Below, in pieces: positions 54,097-63,116 of a stretch of DNA of 64,000 nt. The position numbers were made by a program, and so were the translations under genes. The stretch is taken from contig JAILLF010000016.1 of assembly GCA_024693365.1 (NCBI GenBank), positions 42,384-106,383 on the forward strand. The letters are read 5' to 3'. The first letter of the stretch is position 1; the number at the start of each line of letters is the position of its first letter. The stretch is from Acetatifactor sp. Its GTDB lineage: Bacteria; Bacillota; Clostridia; Lachnospirales; Lachnospiraceae. Under the pieces are notes generated by a model. The model was not told the DNA's origin and ran no database searches. It worked only from the letters and a program-made list of their open reading frames with translations.

Positions 54097-55020
54097 ATGC
54101 CAATCAAGATACAAAGTCAACTTCCCGCAAAGGAAATCCTGGAGACGGAGAATATTTTTGTGATGGATGAAACGAGATCCCTGCATCAAGACATCAGGCC
54201 ATTGAAAATTTTGATCTTAAACAACATGCCGGTCAAGCAGGATACGGAGTTACAGCTTCTTCGGGCCTTGTCTAATACGCCTTTGCAGGTGGAAGTGACG
54301 CTGATGAATACCGTGACGCACGTATCGCGCAACATAAACACGCCGCAGAGCCATTTGAATAAGTTTTATACCACCTTTGACAACGTAAAGGACGATTATT
54401 TTGACGGTTTGATTATCACCGGAGCGCCCGTGGAAGACATAGAGTTCGAAGAGGTGGATTACTGGGATGAAACTTGCCAGATCATGGACTGGGCGGAGGA
54501 ACACGTGACGAGCACGCTTCACATTTGCTGGGCGGCTCAAGCCGGCTTTTATCATTATTACGGCATCAATAAATCCAAGCTTCCGCAAAAGCTCTTTGGC
54601 GTATATGAGCATCGGGTGCTGAATAGGAAAATTCCCCTGGTGAGGGGGTTTGACGACATTTTCCTTGCCCCGCATAGCCGTCACACGGAAACAAGTGCGG
54701 AAGCAATCCATGCGTGTAATGAACTGACGATCATGGCAGAAAGCGACGTCGCAGGAGTTTTTCTTGCCTTTGCGGAAAACGGAAAGAAGATCTTTGTGAC
54801 GGGTCATCCGGAATATGACCGCATGACGCTTAGTAATGAGTATTTTAGGGATAAGAACAAGGGATTGCCCATTCAGGTGCCCTATAATTACTTTCCGAAT
54901 GACGATCCCACGCAAAAGCCGCTGTTACAGTGGAGATCGCACAGCAATAACCTTTACAGCAACTGGCTGAATTACTATGTTTACCAGGTAACGCCATACG
55001 TCTTGAAAAGCAAGGGTTGA
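54097..55020 (+). CDS. metA: Homoserine O-acetyl/succinyltransferase
   Basis: A 307-residue MetA-family acyltransferase for the first step of methionine synthesis. The catalytic cysteine lies in HICWAAQAG, the catalytic His in VTGHPEYDR and the Glu in VYEHR. The acyl-CoA specificity site reads GAPVE; Glu at this position is known to favour acetyl-CoA, while E. coli MetA has Gly and uses succinyl-CoA, so acetyltransferase activity is predicted. GAGGAAAC precedes the ATG. I see no SAM riboswitch or T-box in the 53-base leader. Confidence 0.95.
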   Translation: MPIKIQSQLPAKEILETENIFVMDETRSLHQDIRPLKILILNNMPVKQDTELQLLRALSNTPLQVEVTLMNTVTHVSRNINTPQSHLNKFYTTFDNVKDDYFDGLIITGAPVEDIEFEEVDYWDETCQIMDWAEEHVTSTLHICWAAQAGFYHYYGINKSKLPQKLFGVYEHRVLNRKIPLVRGFDDIFLAPHSRHTETSAEAIHACNELTIMAESDVAGVFLAFAENGKKIFVTGHPEYDRMTLSNEYFRDKNKGLPIQVPYNYFPNDDPTQKPLLQWRSHSNNLYSNWLNYYVYQVTPYVLKSKG

Positions 55021-55059
55021 CGCAATTTTTAAAGACGAATTTCTAACAGAAAATAGAAC

Positions 55060-55088
55060 TTGACGAAAAAGTTGACCTAGGATATACT
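55060..55088 (+). promoter_or_regulatory. Promoter of the CpsB-CpsD-sortase locus
   Basis: TTGACG at 55060-55065 and TATACT at 55083-55088 are 17 bases apart, 54 bases before the first gene. Confidence 0.7.
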
Positions 55089-55141
55089 AATATGCGGTAT
55101 CCTGCATGATTTGTGGGAACATTTTGTTGAAGAGGAAAAGC

Positions 55142-55858
55142 ATGGGATACGTTGACGTACATTGTCATCTGTTGCCTGGTATAGATGACGGATCGCAAAA
55201 CATGGAACAAACCATGGAGATGCTGAGGATTGCAGAAGCAAACGGCATAACTGATGCAATCGTGACGCCACACTATAAGCAGGGAAGGGTTGGCACGCCG
55301 AGGAAGGTGATCGGCGAGATGATCCAAGAGGTGGAGAGCCTTGCGAGACAAAGCGGTTTGTCCATACGATTGCATCCCGGAACGGAAATCTACTATAATT
55401 CTTCTCTGGAGGAAAAGTTGGAGAGCGGCTGGCTTTCCCGCATGAATGACACGGAATACGTGCTGGTGGAGTTTAATCCGCTGGAAAATTATTCTTACGT
55501 CAGGAACGCCATGGAAGATCTGTTAGGGATGGGGTATCATCCGATTCTGGCTCACGTTGAAAGGTATCAATGCATGCTTGGCAGCTTGGAAAACGTAAGA
55601 TCCCTTAGAGGTCTCGGATGCCGGATTCAGGTAAACGCGGGAAGCGTTGCCGGAAATTATGGTTTTAAGGTAAAGCATTTTATCAAAAAGCTTCTCAAAG
55701 AAGAATTGATCGATTACGTAGGCACGGATGCACACGACGTAAGGAGCAGAAGCCCTGAAATGAAAAAGTGCGCGGAGGTGATCCGGAAGTACTGTGAACC
55801 GGAGTACGCGGACGACGTTCTATTTAGAAATGCAATGACTGAACTTTTGGCAGAATGA
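55142..55858 (+). CDS. CpsB/CapC-type protein tyrosine phosphatase
   Basis: A 238-residue metal-dependent phosphatase of the PHP superfamily. The metal-binding signature is DVHCHLLPGIDDGS (residues 5-18); TPHY, EIYYN and the C-terminal VGTDAHDVRSRSP complete the site. CpsB enzymes dephosphorylate the tyrosine cluster of the BY-kinase CpsD and so control exopolysaccharide length. AGAGG precedes the ATG at 55142; the longer frame from 55106 begins too close to the promoter. It is the first of four genes with CpsC, CpsD and a sortase. Confidence 0.93.
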   Translation: MGYVDVHCHLLPGIDDGSQNMEQTMEMLRIAEANGITDAIVTPHYKQGRVGTPRKVIGEMIQEVESLARQSGLSIRLHPGTEIYYNSSLEEKLESGWLSRMNDTEYVLVEFNPLENYSYVRNAMEDLLGMGYHPILAHVERYQCMLGSLENVRSLRGLGCRIQVNAGSVAGNYGFKVKHFIKKLLKEELIDYVGTDAHDVRSRSPEMKKCAEVIRKYCEPEYADDVLFRNAMTELLAE

Positions 55859-55909
55859 TTGAATTGGCGTACTTTATAAAGAAATAGCGGATAAGGATGG
55901 GGAATATTC

Positions 55910-56728
55910 ATGCAAAGCAAAGAAGACGTAATAGAAATTGATTTACAGGAATTAGTCGGTTTGTTATTTCACTGGATTTGGCTTTTGATCTTATGTGGAG
56001 CAGTTACCGGCATTACAGGCTTTATGATCTGCAAATTGACCGTTACTCCATGGTACGAATCAACGACGAGAATTTTTATTTTGACTAAGAATAATGAATC
56101 TACGGTATCATATTCCGATTTTCAGACGTCAAATCAGTTGACAAAGAACTATACGCCCCTTATCAAGAGTAGGGACGTGCTTGAAAAAGTTATCGCGGCA
56201 TGTGACTTAAAAGAGTCTTATGAAAGCTTTGCAAGCCGCGTAAAGGTGGCTACGGTTGGGGATTCCAACTTGATTGCCATAACCGTTACGGATTCTGACC
56301 CACAGATGGCTCAGCGCCTGGCGAAGGAAGTAAGAATGGAAGCTTCTGATCACATCGTGGAGGTTATGGCAATTCAGGCGGCCAACTTGGAGACGGAAGC
56401 AAATCTGCCAAGGAGACCTTCCGGACCCAGCGCAAAAAAGTGGGGTTTGATCGGTGCTTTTCTGGGCGCCTTTACCTGCGCAGCCATTTTGATCATTCAG
56501 TATCTTTTGGATGATTCCATCAAGAGTGCCGAGGACGTGGAGAGATATCTTGGACTTAGCACGCTGGCAATGATTCCTGTAGCTGACCAGAATGAAAAGA
56601 ATAAGAAAAAAAGAGGCAAATCTCATGAACATTTCGATTCGGAGATGGTAAAAGCCGTCGACGAGGAGAGTGACAACATGGATCTTGTGGTACAGGAAAT
56701 CAACGTTGATAATCACGGGGAGGCATAA
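55910..56728 (+). CDS. Wzz/CpsC-type chain-length regulator and kinase activator
   Basis: A 272-residue membrane protein with two transmembrane helices, at about 22-45 and 178-202. Between them lies the extracellular Wzz loop (YESTTRIFILTKNNESTVSYSD). A proline-rich segment, LPRRPSGPSAKKWG, precedes the second helix, as in the family. The C-terminal cytoplasmic tail activates the partner BY-kinase. A weak GGGGAATA site precedes the ATG. It ends four bases before the CpsD-like gene, with which it forms the split tyrosine kinase of Gram-positive bacteria. Confidence 0.92.
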   Translation: MQSKEDVIEIDLQELVGLLFHWIWLLILCGAVTGITGFMICKLTVTPWYESTTRIFILTKNNESTVSYSDFQTSNQLTKNYTPLIKSRDVLEKVIAACDLKESYESFASRVKVATVGDSNLIAITVTDSDPQMAQRLAKEVRMEASDHIVEVMAIQAANLETEANLPRRPSGPSAKKWGLIGAFLGAFTCAAILIIQYLLDDSIKSAEDVERYLGLSTLAMIPVADQNEKNKKKRGKSHEHFDSEMVKAVDEESDNMDLVVQEINVDNHGEA

Positions 56729-56732
56729 AAAC

Positions 56733-57449
56733 ATGCAAAACATTGAACTGAATCTGGATGAATTAGATTACAGAACGCGTGAAGCATATAAGACTCTCCG
56801 AACCAATATCGAGTTTTCCGGAGATGACATCAAGGTAATTTGCGTTACCAGTGCAACGCCTAATGAAGGGAAGAGCAGTATTTCCTTTGAACTTGCAATT
56901 TCCTATGCTCAAATGGGCAAAAAGGTGCTTTTGGTGGACGGAGACCTTCGTAAATCCGTGATGCGTCAGCGTCACAAAAAAGGTAAGGTTCGTCTCGGAC
57001 TTGCAAACTATTTGGTAGGAAAGGCAAACCTGGAAGACGCGCTGTGTGTTACCAACGTTAGAAACCTGGACATGATCTTTTCCGGTCCCGTTCCGCCTAA
57101 CCCGAGTGAGCTTCTTGGAAACAATCGCTTCAAGAAGATGGTGGCAGAGGCAAGGGATTATTATGACATGGTGATCATTGACACGCCGCCTCTTGGAAGC
57201 GTTATTGACACGGCAGTTGTTTCAAAGTGCTGTGACGGTGCCGTGATCGTTGTATCCTGCGGAGACGTAAGTTATCGTTTTGTTCGTAAGGTAAAAGAAC
57301 AGCTGGACGTTACGGGCATTCGCATTCTTGGCGTTGTCCTGAACAAAGTTAATATTTCCGGCAAGGGTTACTATGGTAAGTACTATGGTAAGTACTACGG
57401 AAAGTATTACGGAAAGTATTACGGTAATTATGGAGATGGATCAAACTAA
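56733..57449 (+). CDS. CpsD/CapB-type BY tyrosine kinase
   Basis: A 238-residue cytoplasmic bacterial tyrosine kinase. Walker A is TPNEGKSSIS (about 46-55), Walker A' is VLLVDGDLRKS and Walker B is MVIIDTPP. The C-terminus is a tyrosine cluster of five near-perfect YYGK units (about 213-232), the autophosphorylation site. The kinase signals through the CpsC-like protein and is reset by the CpsB-like phosphatase. GGGGAGG precedes the ATG at 56733. Its end overlaps the sortase gene by about 20 bases. Confidence 0.94.
   Translation: MQNIELNLDELDYRTREAYKTLRTNIEFSGDDIKVICVTSATPNEGKSSISFELAISYAQMGKKVLLVDGDLRKSVMRQRHKKGKVRLGLANYLVGKANLEDALCVTNVRNLDMIFSGPVPPNPSELLGNNRFKKMVAEARDYYDMVIIDTPPLGSVIDTAVVSKCCDGAVIVVSCGDVSYRFVRKVKEQLDVTGIRILGVVLNKVNISGKGYYGKYYGKYYGKYYGKYYGNYGDGSN
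57369..57428 (+). repeat. Five 12-bp coding repeats (YYGK units)
   Basis: Five consecutive in-frame 12-bp units of the type TAC-TAT-GGT-AAG encode the tyrosine cluster. The units differ at third positions, and the last ends in Asn. Confidence 0.85.
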
Positions 57450-58524
57450 TAAAAATGAAAAACCCGTAAAGAAAAATCAGAGGAAGAGACATGGAATGGG
57501 CCTTGGGCCCATATCCGTGGCCCTTCTTCTTGTTATTGTGGGGCTTATCATCTTTCTTTGCATCAAGCTGAAGGATGGAAAGAATGAGCCGGTGGCCGTT
57601 GCAGAGAACGTGTCTTTGGAAGTCTCTGACGATACGCCGAAATCCGTTGCGGATAAGATTCAGGAAGAACTTAAGGAGAGCGAGGAACCGGAATTTGAGA
57701 TTATAGAGTTCCGGACACCCGACGTCGAGCCGGAAGATCTCCCCGTGGAAGAGGAAGGTTATAACGGAGAGAGCATGGAATTGGAATTCCCTAGTGAGCA
57801 GACGGCGCCGGAGAAGACGGAAGAACCGGAGAAAACTTCAAAACCGGAGAAAACGGAAGAGCCTGAGAGCACGGAAGAGGCTGAAACGGAGCCTACTGCA
57901 GAACCTACCCAGAAGCCTGTTTCTAAGAGCTCGGATCCAATGAGCCGCGTGATCGATTTTGCAACGCTTCAGACCAAGAAAAACGGTCATATTTATGCAT
58001 GGATCAGCGTCCCGGGAACCAATATTGATTATCCCGTACTTCGCCATCCCACGGATGACGGGTATTATCTTTATCATAACCTGAACGGAAGCGAGGGGTA
58101 CCCAGGCTGTATTTATACGGAGAACTGGAACTCAAAGGATTGGAATGATCCCGTGACGGTTTTGTACGGACATGACATGCGCTCGACGGGCACTATGTTC
58201 CATCAGCTTCACAAGTTTGAAACACAGAGCTTTTTTGACAAGAATCAATATTTTTACGTATATACGCCGGACAAAACCTTGAAATATGAGGTTTTTGCCG
58301 CTTACGTACACAGCAATGAGCATTTGCTTGCAAATCACGAGTTCGGCAATAAAGACAGCTTTGATGCCTTCTTTGGAACGGTTCTTGCTGCCAGCAACAA
58401 CGGAGCAAACCACGTACGTGACGGCGTAACCGTCACCTCTGACAGCAAGATCGTTACGCTGTCGACGTGCATAAAAAATAAACCCAATAACAGATATCTG
58501 ATCTTTGGGGTGTTGGTAAATTAA
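57430..58524 (+). CDS. Class B-type sortase with long linker
   Basis: A 364-residue membrane-anchored transpeptidase. A basic N-terminus and one transmembrane helix (about 27-47) are followed by a long acidic, Pro/Glu/Thr-rich linker (repeated EKTEEPEKT-like units, ~95-175). The catalytic domain has the sortase B pattern: YAWISVPGTNIDYPVL, YGHDM (catalytic His), TLSTC (nucleophile Cys) and NRYLIFGVL (Arg). ATG at 57430 or 57436 overlaps the kinase gene. A sortase B in a BY-kinase operon suggests linked control of surface anchoring and polysaccharide. No substrate with an NPQTN-like signal is seen nearby. Confidence 0.88.
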   Translation: MEMDQTNKNEKPVKKNQRKRHGMGLGPISVALLLVIVGLIIFLCIKLKDGKNEPVAVAENVSLEVSDDTPKSVADKIQEELKESEEPEFEIIEFRTPDVEPEDLPVEEEGYNGESMELEFPSEQTAPEKTEEPEKTSKPEKTEEPESTEEAETEPTAEPTQKPVSKSSDPMSRVIDFATLQTKKNGHIYAWISVPGTNIDYPVLRHPTDDGYYLYHNLNGSEGYPGCIYTENWNSKDWNDPVTVLYGHDMRSTGTMFHQLHKFETQSFFDKNQYFYVYTPDKTLKYEVFAAYVHSNEHLLANHEFGNKDSFDAFFGTVLAASNNGANHVRDGVTVTSDSKIVTLSTCIKNKPNNRYLIFGVLVN

Positions 58525-58536
58525 GGAGAAAAGAAA

Positions 58537-60024
58537 ATGGAAGTATTGTATTACAGTACCAGAAGCAACGGGCAGCCGATCAAAGCTTCCCAGGCAATCT
58601 TAAAGGGACTTTCTGATGACGGCGGGCTCTTTGTGCCGGATCACGTGCCGGCGTTGGACAAGAGCTTAAAAGAGCTTGCGGGCATGAGCTATCAGCAGGT
58701 TGCTTATGAGGTAATGAAACTGTTCCTTACGGATTTCACGGAGGAAGAGCTGAAGAATTGTATCGCAAAGGCATATGATGAAAAATTTGACACTGACGTG
58801 ATTGCACCCATGGCGGAAGCGGAGGGAGCATATTTCTTAGAGTTGTTCCACGGTCCCACAATTGCGTTTAAGGACATGGCACTTTCCATCTTACCGCACC
58901 TTCTGATCACCTCCGCAAGAAAGAACCAGATCAAAAATGAAATTGTCATTCTGACCGCAACCTCCGGAGATACGGGTAAGGCTGCCTTGGCAGGATTTGC
59001 AAACGTAGAAGGGACCAGAATCATCGTATTCTATCCGAAAAACGGCGTGAGCCCCATTCAGGAGAAGCAAATGGTGACCCAGAAGGGTGCCAATACGCTT
59101 GTTGTCGGAATTCACGGCAACTTTGACGATGCACAGACGGGCGTGAAAAAGATTTTCTCTGATAATGCATTGGCGAAAGAGATGGACGAGAAGGGCTTCC
59201 AGTTCTCCTCTGCAAACTCCATCAACGTTGGCCGTCTGGTGCCGCAGGTATGCTACTACGTATATGCGTATGCAAGACTTCTTGCAGAGGGACGCATCGC
59301 AGAGGGTGAGAAGATTAATGTTGTCGTTCCCACGGGTAACTTTGGAAACATTTTGGCCGCATTTTATGCGAAAAACATGGGGCTTCCCATTGATAAGTTA
59401 ATCTGTGCGTCCAATGAGAATAAGGTTCTCTTTGATTTCTTCCGCACCGGCGTTTATGACAGAAACAGAGAATTTATGCTGACCAGTTCCCCGTCCATGG
59501 ATATCCTGATCTCCAGCAATTTGGAGCGCCTGATCTATCGCATTGCCGGCAATGACGCGAAGAAGAATCAAGAACTGATGGCTGCACTTAGCGGTCAGGG
59601 AAAATACGTGATCGATGATGCCATGAAGGCTGGCCTTGCTGACTTTTACGGAAATTACGCAAATGAGCAGGAAACCGCGGCGGTCATCAAGAAGATTTAT
59701 GAGGATTGCGGTTACGTGATTGACACGCATACGGCCGTTGCCGCAGCCGTATACGAAAAATACCAGGCAGAAACGAAAGATCAAACCAAGACGGTCATTG
59801 CTTCCACGGCGAGTCCCTTCAAGTTTACCAGAAGCGTCATGAACGCAATCGATGCAAAGTATGACTCCATGACCGACTTTGAACTGGTGGATGAGCTTTC
59901 CAAGCTTGCGAACGTCAAGGTACCTAACGCCATTGAAGAGATCCGTACGGCTCCCATATTGCATGATAAACAATGCGACGCTGACAAGATGCAGAACGTT
60001 GTTCGTGAATTTCTTGGTATTTAA
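58537..60024 (+). CDS. thrC: Threonine synthase
   Basis: A 495-residue PLP enzyme that converts O-phosphohomoserine to threonine. The N-terminal segment YYSTRSNGQPIKASQAILKG and GLSDDGGLFVP are typical of the longer ThrC class. The lysine that binds PLP lies in HGPTIAFKDMALS, and TATSGDTGKAAL and VPTGNFGNILA cradle the cofactor phosphate. AAGGAG precedes the ATG, 12 bases after the sortase gene, although a functional link to that locus is unlikely. A very large palindrome follows. Confidence 0.96.
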   Translation: MEVLYYSTRSNGQPIKASQAILKGLSDDGGLFVPDHVPALDKSLKELAGMSYQQVAYEVMKLFLTDFTEEELKNCIAKAYDEKFDTDVIAPMAEAEGAYFLELFHGPTIAFKDMALSILPHLLITSARKNQIKNEIVILTATSGDTGKAALAGFANVEGTRIIVFYPKNGVSPIQEKQMVTQKGANTLVVGIHGNFDDAQTGVKKIFSDNALAKEMDEKGFQFSSANSINVGRLVPQVCYYVYAYARLLAEGRIAEGEKINVVVPTGNFGNILAAFYAKNMGLPIDKLICASNENKVLFDFFRTGVYDRNREFMLTSSPSMDILISSNLERLIYRIAGNDAKKNQELMAALSGQGKYVIDDAMKAGLADFYGNYANEQETAAVIKKIYEDCGYVIDTHTAVAAAVYEKYQAETKDQTKTVIASTASPFKFTRSVMNAIDAKYDSMTDFELVDELSKLANVKVPNAIEEIRTAPILHDKQCDADKMQNVVREFLGI

Positions 60025-60042
60025 TTGATACGTTAATTATAT

Positions 60043-60313
60043 CTTCCCATTCCGTTTGGTATAGGCATCCACAGCGTAAGTGCCAGGCGGACGTGCTCTT
60101 CTTGAAACAATTAGCCGGCAGCACTTAGCAAACCGGTTGGCTGAATGGAAAATCTCGAGAATTGTCTGAGGAGCATCAGCTCCGAGTTGTTCTCGAGATT
60201 TTCCACTCCATTCAGACGGCCGGTGAGCTTAGTGCTGTCCGTGCCGTTTCAAGAAGAGCACGTCCGTCGGGCACGACGCGTGGAGGACACCCTAACCGGA
60301 ATGGGAAGTTTTT
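60043..60313. repeat. 266-nt imperfect palindrome (giant hairpin)
   Basis: The whole thrC-deoC gap is one long inverted repeat. Outer arms CTTCCCATTCCG (60043-60054) and CGGAATGGGAAG (60297-60308) match exactly. CGGACGTGCTCTTCTTGAAA on the left is matched by its complement on the right. Inner arms meet at GGAGC-ATCA-GCTCC. Mismatched sections separate the paired blocks. A five-T run follows the right arm. It could be a thrC terminator, a structured RNA or a non-autonomous mobile element. Confidence 0.85.
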
Positions 60314-60353
60314 GAATTAGAGAAAAAATTGGAGGACGAAAGGAGAGGGTAAG

Positions 60354-61019
60354 ATGACGGCGAAGGAGATGCTTCAGAAGGTAGACCATACGCAGTTAAA
60401 GGCATTTGCGACTTGGGAAGACATTCAGAAATTGTGTGAAGAGGCGATTACGTACCATACGGCGAGCGTGTGCATTCCGCCTGCATATATTAAGCGCGTG
60501 CATGATGCCTATGGGGAAAAAATCAATATTTGTACGGTGGTTGGATTCCCGCTTGGATACTGCGTAACTTCTGCTAAGGTTGCGGAGGTTGAGCAGGCGC
60601 TGAAGGATGGCTGTAACGAGATCGACATGGTGATCAACGTAAGCGACGTGAAGAACGGGGATTACGACAAGGTGGAAGAAGAAATCCGTACCATGAAAAA
60701 GGCATGCGGAGAACATATTCTGAAGGTAATTATAGAGACCTGTTATCTGACAACGGACGAGAAGATTGCCATGTGTAAGGCGGTGACAAATGCCGGAGCA
60801 GATTATATCAAGACCTCTACGGGCTTTGGCACGGGCGGTGCAACCATCGAGGACGTGAAGCTCTTCAAGGAACATATTGGTCCGAACGTGAAAATCAAAG
60901 CGGCAGGCGGCGTGTCAACCATCGATGATTTGAAGGCATTTATTGAACTTGGGTGCGATCGCATAGGAACCTCCAGGGCAGTAGGCCTTTTAAAGGGTGA
61001 GATGACGGAAGGATATTGA
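60354..61019 (+). CDS. deoC: Deoxyribose-phosphate aldolase
   Basis: A 221-residue class I aldolase that splits 2-deoxyribose 5-phosphate into glyceraldehyde 3-phosphate and acetaldehyde. DHTQLKAFAT, CTVVGFPLGY, EIDMVINV, LKVIIETCYL (proton-relay Lys) and DYIKTSTGFGTGGAT (Schiff-base Lys) are diagnostic, and GIRT-like KAAGGVS completes the phosphate site. AAAGGAGAGGG precedes the ATG. No other nucleoside-salvage gene is adjacent. Confidence 0.96.
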   Translation: MTAKEMLQKVDHTQLKAFATWEDIQKLCEEAITYHTASVCIPPAYIKRVHDAYGEKINICTVVGFPLGYCVTSAKVAEVEQALKDGCNEIDMVINVSDVKNGDYDKVEEEIRTMKKACGEHILKVIIETCYLTTDEKIAMCKAVTNAGADYIKTSTGFGTGGATIEDVKLFKEHIGPNVKIKAAGGVSTIDDLKAFIELGCDRIGTSRAVGLLKGEMTEGY

Positions 61020-61084
61020 TGGTTTGACAGTCAGAAATTTGCGAAAATTAACGTAAATATAGAGAATTAAGCGAAAAAGAGAGT

Positions 61085-62905
61085 TTGAACAGAAAAGAGG
61101 TTACGGAATTGGAAAATCAATTGATTCAGTCTAGATTATCAGCGCTTCGCGAGGTGATGAAGAAAAAGGGAGTGGATTATTGCGTAATCCCGACGGCGGA
61201 TTTTCACGGCTCTGAGTACGTAAATGATTATTTTAAGGTGCGCGAGTTTTTCTCGGGCTTTACGGGATCGGCAGGTACGCTCCTCGTCTGGCAGGAGGGC
61301 GCCGCACTTTGGACGGACGGAAGATATTTTATTCAGGCGGCGACGGAGCTTTCCGGTACTGGCGTGGAGCTGATGAGGATGCGTGAGGAAGGCGTGCCCA
61401 CGCTGGAGGAATTTCTTCAGGAAAAAATCCAAAAAGGCATGACGCTTGGGTTTGACGGCAGGACGATTTCTGCTAGGGAAGGAAAGGCGTTTGAAGAGAA
61501 ATTAAAGGATAAGGACATACGTTTCTTTTATGAGGAAGACCTCGCGGAGAGCGTTTGGAAGGATCGACCGGCATTCCCGTGCGGAGAGACGTTCCTAGTC
61601 CCGGAGAACGTAGCGGGGAGAAGCCTTTTGGAGAAAGCCTCGGACGTAAGAAAGAAGCTTTCGGAATTGGGCGCGGAAAGCACGCTTTTGACTAAACTGG
61701 ATGACGTTGCCTGGCTTTTGAACGTTAGGGGCAGCGACGTGGAATGCAATCCAGTGGTGATTTCCTACGTGTACCTGTCGGAAAAAAGGATTGTCCTGTT
61801 TATTCAGGAAAAGGCACTGAACGCAGACGTCAGGGATTATCTTGTGAAAAACGGCGTCGAAATTGCCCCATATGAAAAGATCACAGAGTTTGTAAAGAGC
61901 CTGTCTGGAGAAAAAATCCTGTTGGATGACCGGTATTGCGGCTTTGCAACCTTTAAGAATTGTGCGATGAAGAATCAGGTGATCGAAGCACCCAATCCTA
62001 CGGAGCTCCTGAAGGCGATCAAGAATCCCACGGAGCTTTCCAACATGGAAAAGATCTACATGGCGGACAACGTTGCGCTGACTAAATTTATTTATTGGCT
62101 AAAGAAAAATATTGGAAAAACGGAGATCACGGAGGTCTCCGCATCAGACAAGCTCGAAGAATTCAGACGCCAGATCCCGGAATTCCTGGATCTTTCCTTC
62201 CCGACGATCGCCGGATATGAAGCAAATGCAGCGATGATGCATTATGAGGCGACGCCGGAGAATCATGCGATTCTTCAGAAAAAAGGATTCCTTTTGGTAG
62301 ACTCGGGCGGTCAGTATATGGGCGGAACGACGGACGTGACGCGTACCATCGCGCTTGGCGAGTTGACGGAGGAGGAGATTTATCATTATTCCTTGGTGGC
62401 TGCAGGCATGATCCAGATGACAAATGCTAAATTCCTGTATGGATGTACGGGAAGGAATCTCGACATTCTTGCAAGAGAGCCCATCTGGGAAAAAGGACTT
62501 GACTATAAATGCGGAACCGGTCATGGCGTAGGCTATATCCTCAACGTACACGAGGGCCCGCAGTCCCTGCGGTGGCAGTACTTAAAGGGAGCAACGGAAT
62601 ATCCCTTTGAGGAAGGCATGGACGTGACAAACGAGCCGGGCATTTACGTGGAGGGAAGCCACGGCATCCGCATTGAGGACGTGATGGTCGCAAAGAAGGG
62701 GGAAAAGAATGAGTATGGCCAGTTTATGTACTTTGACACCCTGACCTGGGTTCCCTTGGAGCGGAGCGCCATTGACGTAAAGTTCCTGACGGACAGACAA
62801 AGGACTTGGATCAATGCCTACCAGCAGACGGTATTTGAGAAAATTTCTCCTTATCTGAGCGAAGAAGAACGCGATTGGCTCCGCGGCGAAACGGCTGCAG
62901 TTTAA
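61085..62905 (+). CDS. Aminopeptidase P family (Xaa-Pro aminopeptidase)
   Basis: A 606-residue, three-domain M24 metallopeptidase that removes an N-terminal residue preceding proline. Two creatinase-like N-terminal domains (FHGSEYVNDYF, TDGRYFIQA) precede the pita-bread catalytic domain. Metal ligands are the Asp in LVDSGGQYMGGTTDVTRT, the His in GTGHGVGYILNVHEGP and the Glu residues in TNEPGIYVEGSHGIRIED. The start is TTG at 61085; TTG at 61109 with AGAGG upstream is also possible. It appears monocistronic. Confidence 0.93.
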   Translation: MNRKEVTELENQLIQSRLSALREVMKKKGVDYCVIPTADFHGSEYVNDYFKVREFFSGFTGSAGTLLVWQEGAALWTDGRYFIQAATELSGTGVELMRMREEGVPTLEEFLQEKIQKGMTLGFDGRTISAREGKAFEEKLKDKDIRFFYEEDLAESVWKDRPAFPCGETFLVPENVAGRSLLEKASDVRKKLSELGAESTLLTKLDDVAWLLNVRGSDVECNPVVISYVYLSEKRIVLFIQEKALNADVRDYLVKNGVEIAPYEKITEFVKSLSGEKILLDDRYCGFATFKNCAMKNQVIEAPNPTELLKAIKNPTELSNMEKIYMADNVALTKFIYWLKKNIGKTEITEVSASDKLEEFRRQIPEFLDLSFPTIAGYEANAAMMHYEATPENHAILQKKGFLLVDSGGQYMGGTTDVTRTIALGELTEEEIYHYSLVAAGMIQMTNAKFLYGCTGRNLDILAREPIWEKGLDYKCGTGHGVGYILNVHEGPQSLRWQYLKGATEYPFEEGMDVTNEPGIYVEGSHGIRIEDVMVAKKGEKNEYGQFMYFDTLTWVPLERSAIDVKFLTDRQRTWINAYQQTVFEKISPYLSEEERDWLRGETAAV

Positions 62906-62976
62906 TCAGCCGGGCACGTGGCAAAAAGTGAGAATGCAACGGTAAGAAAAATGAGAAAAAACCACGAGGTTAGACG

Positions 62977-63005
62977 TTGCTTTTTTGGGAACCTTCGTGT
63001 ATAAT
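62977..63005 (+). promoter_or_regulatory. Promoter of pckA
   Basis: TTGCTT at 62977-62982 and TATAAT at 63000-63005 are 17 bases apart, giving a leader of about 105 bases. Confidence 0.7.
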
Positions 63006-63116
63006 GATACATGGCAATTTTTGGCGAACAAGCGCCAAAAGAATGGTATTGGTTTCAAAAAAACAACGTACCAAGAGTCACAAGAAAATAAATTTAAGGA
63101 AAAGGAGTAAGTACAA

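Noticed and set aside
57800..57940. Possible CRISPR or direct-repeat array in the sortase linker
   Set aside because: The repetitive bases simply encode EKTEEPEKT-like linker units in frame; there are no spacers.
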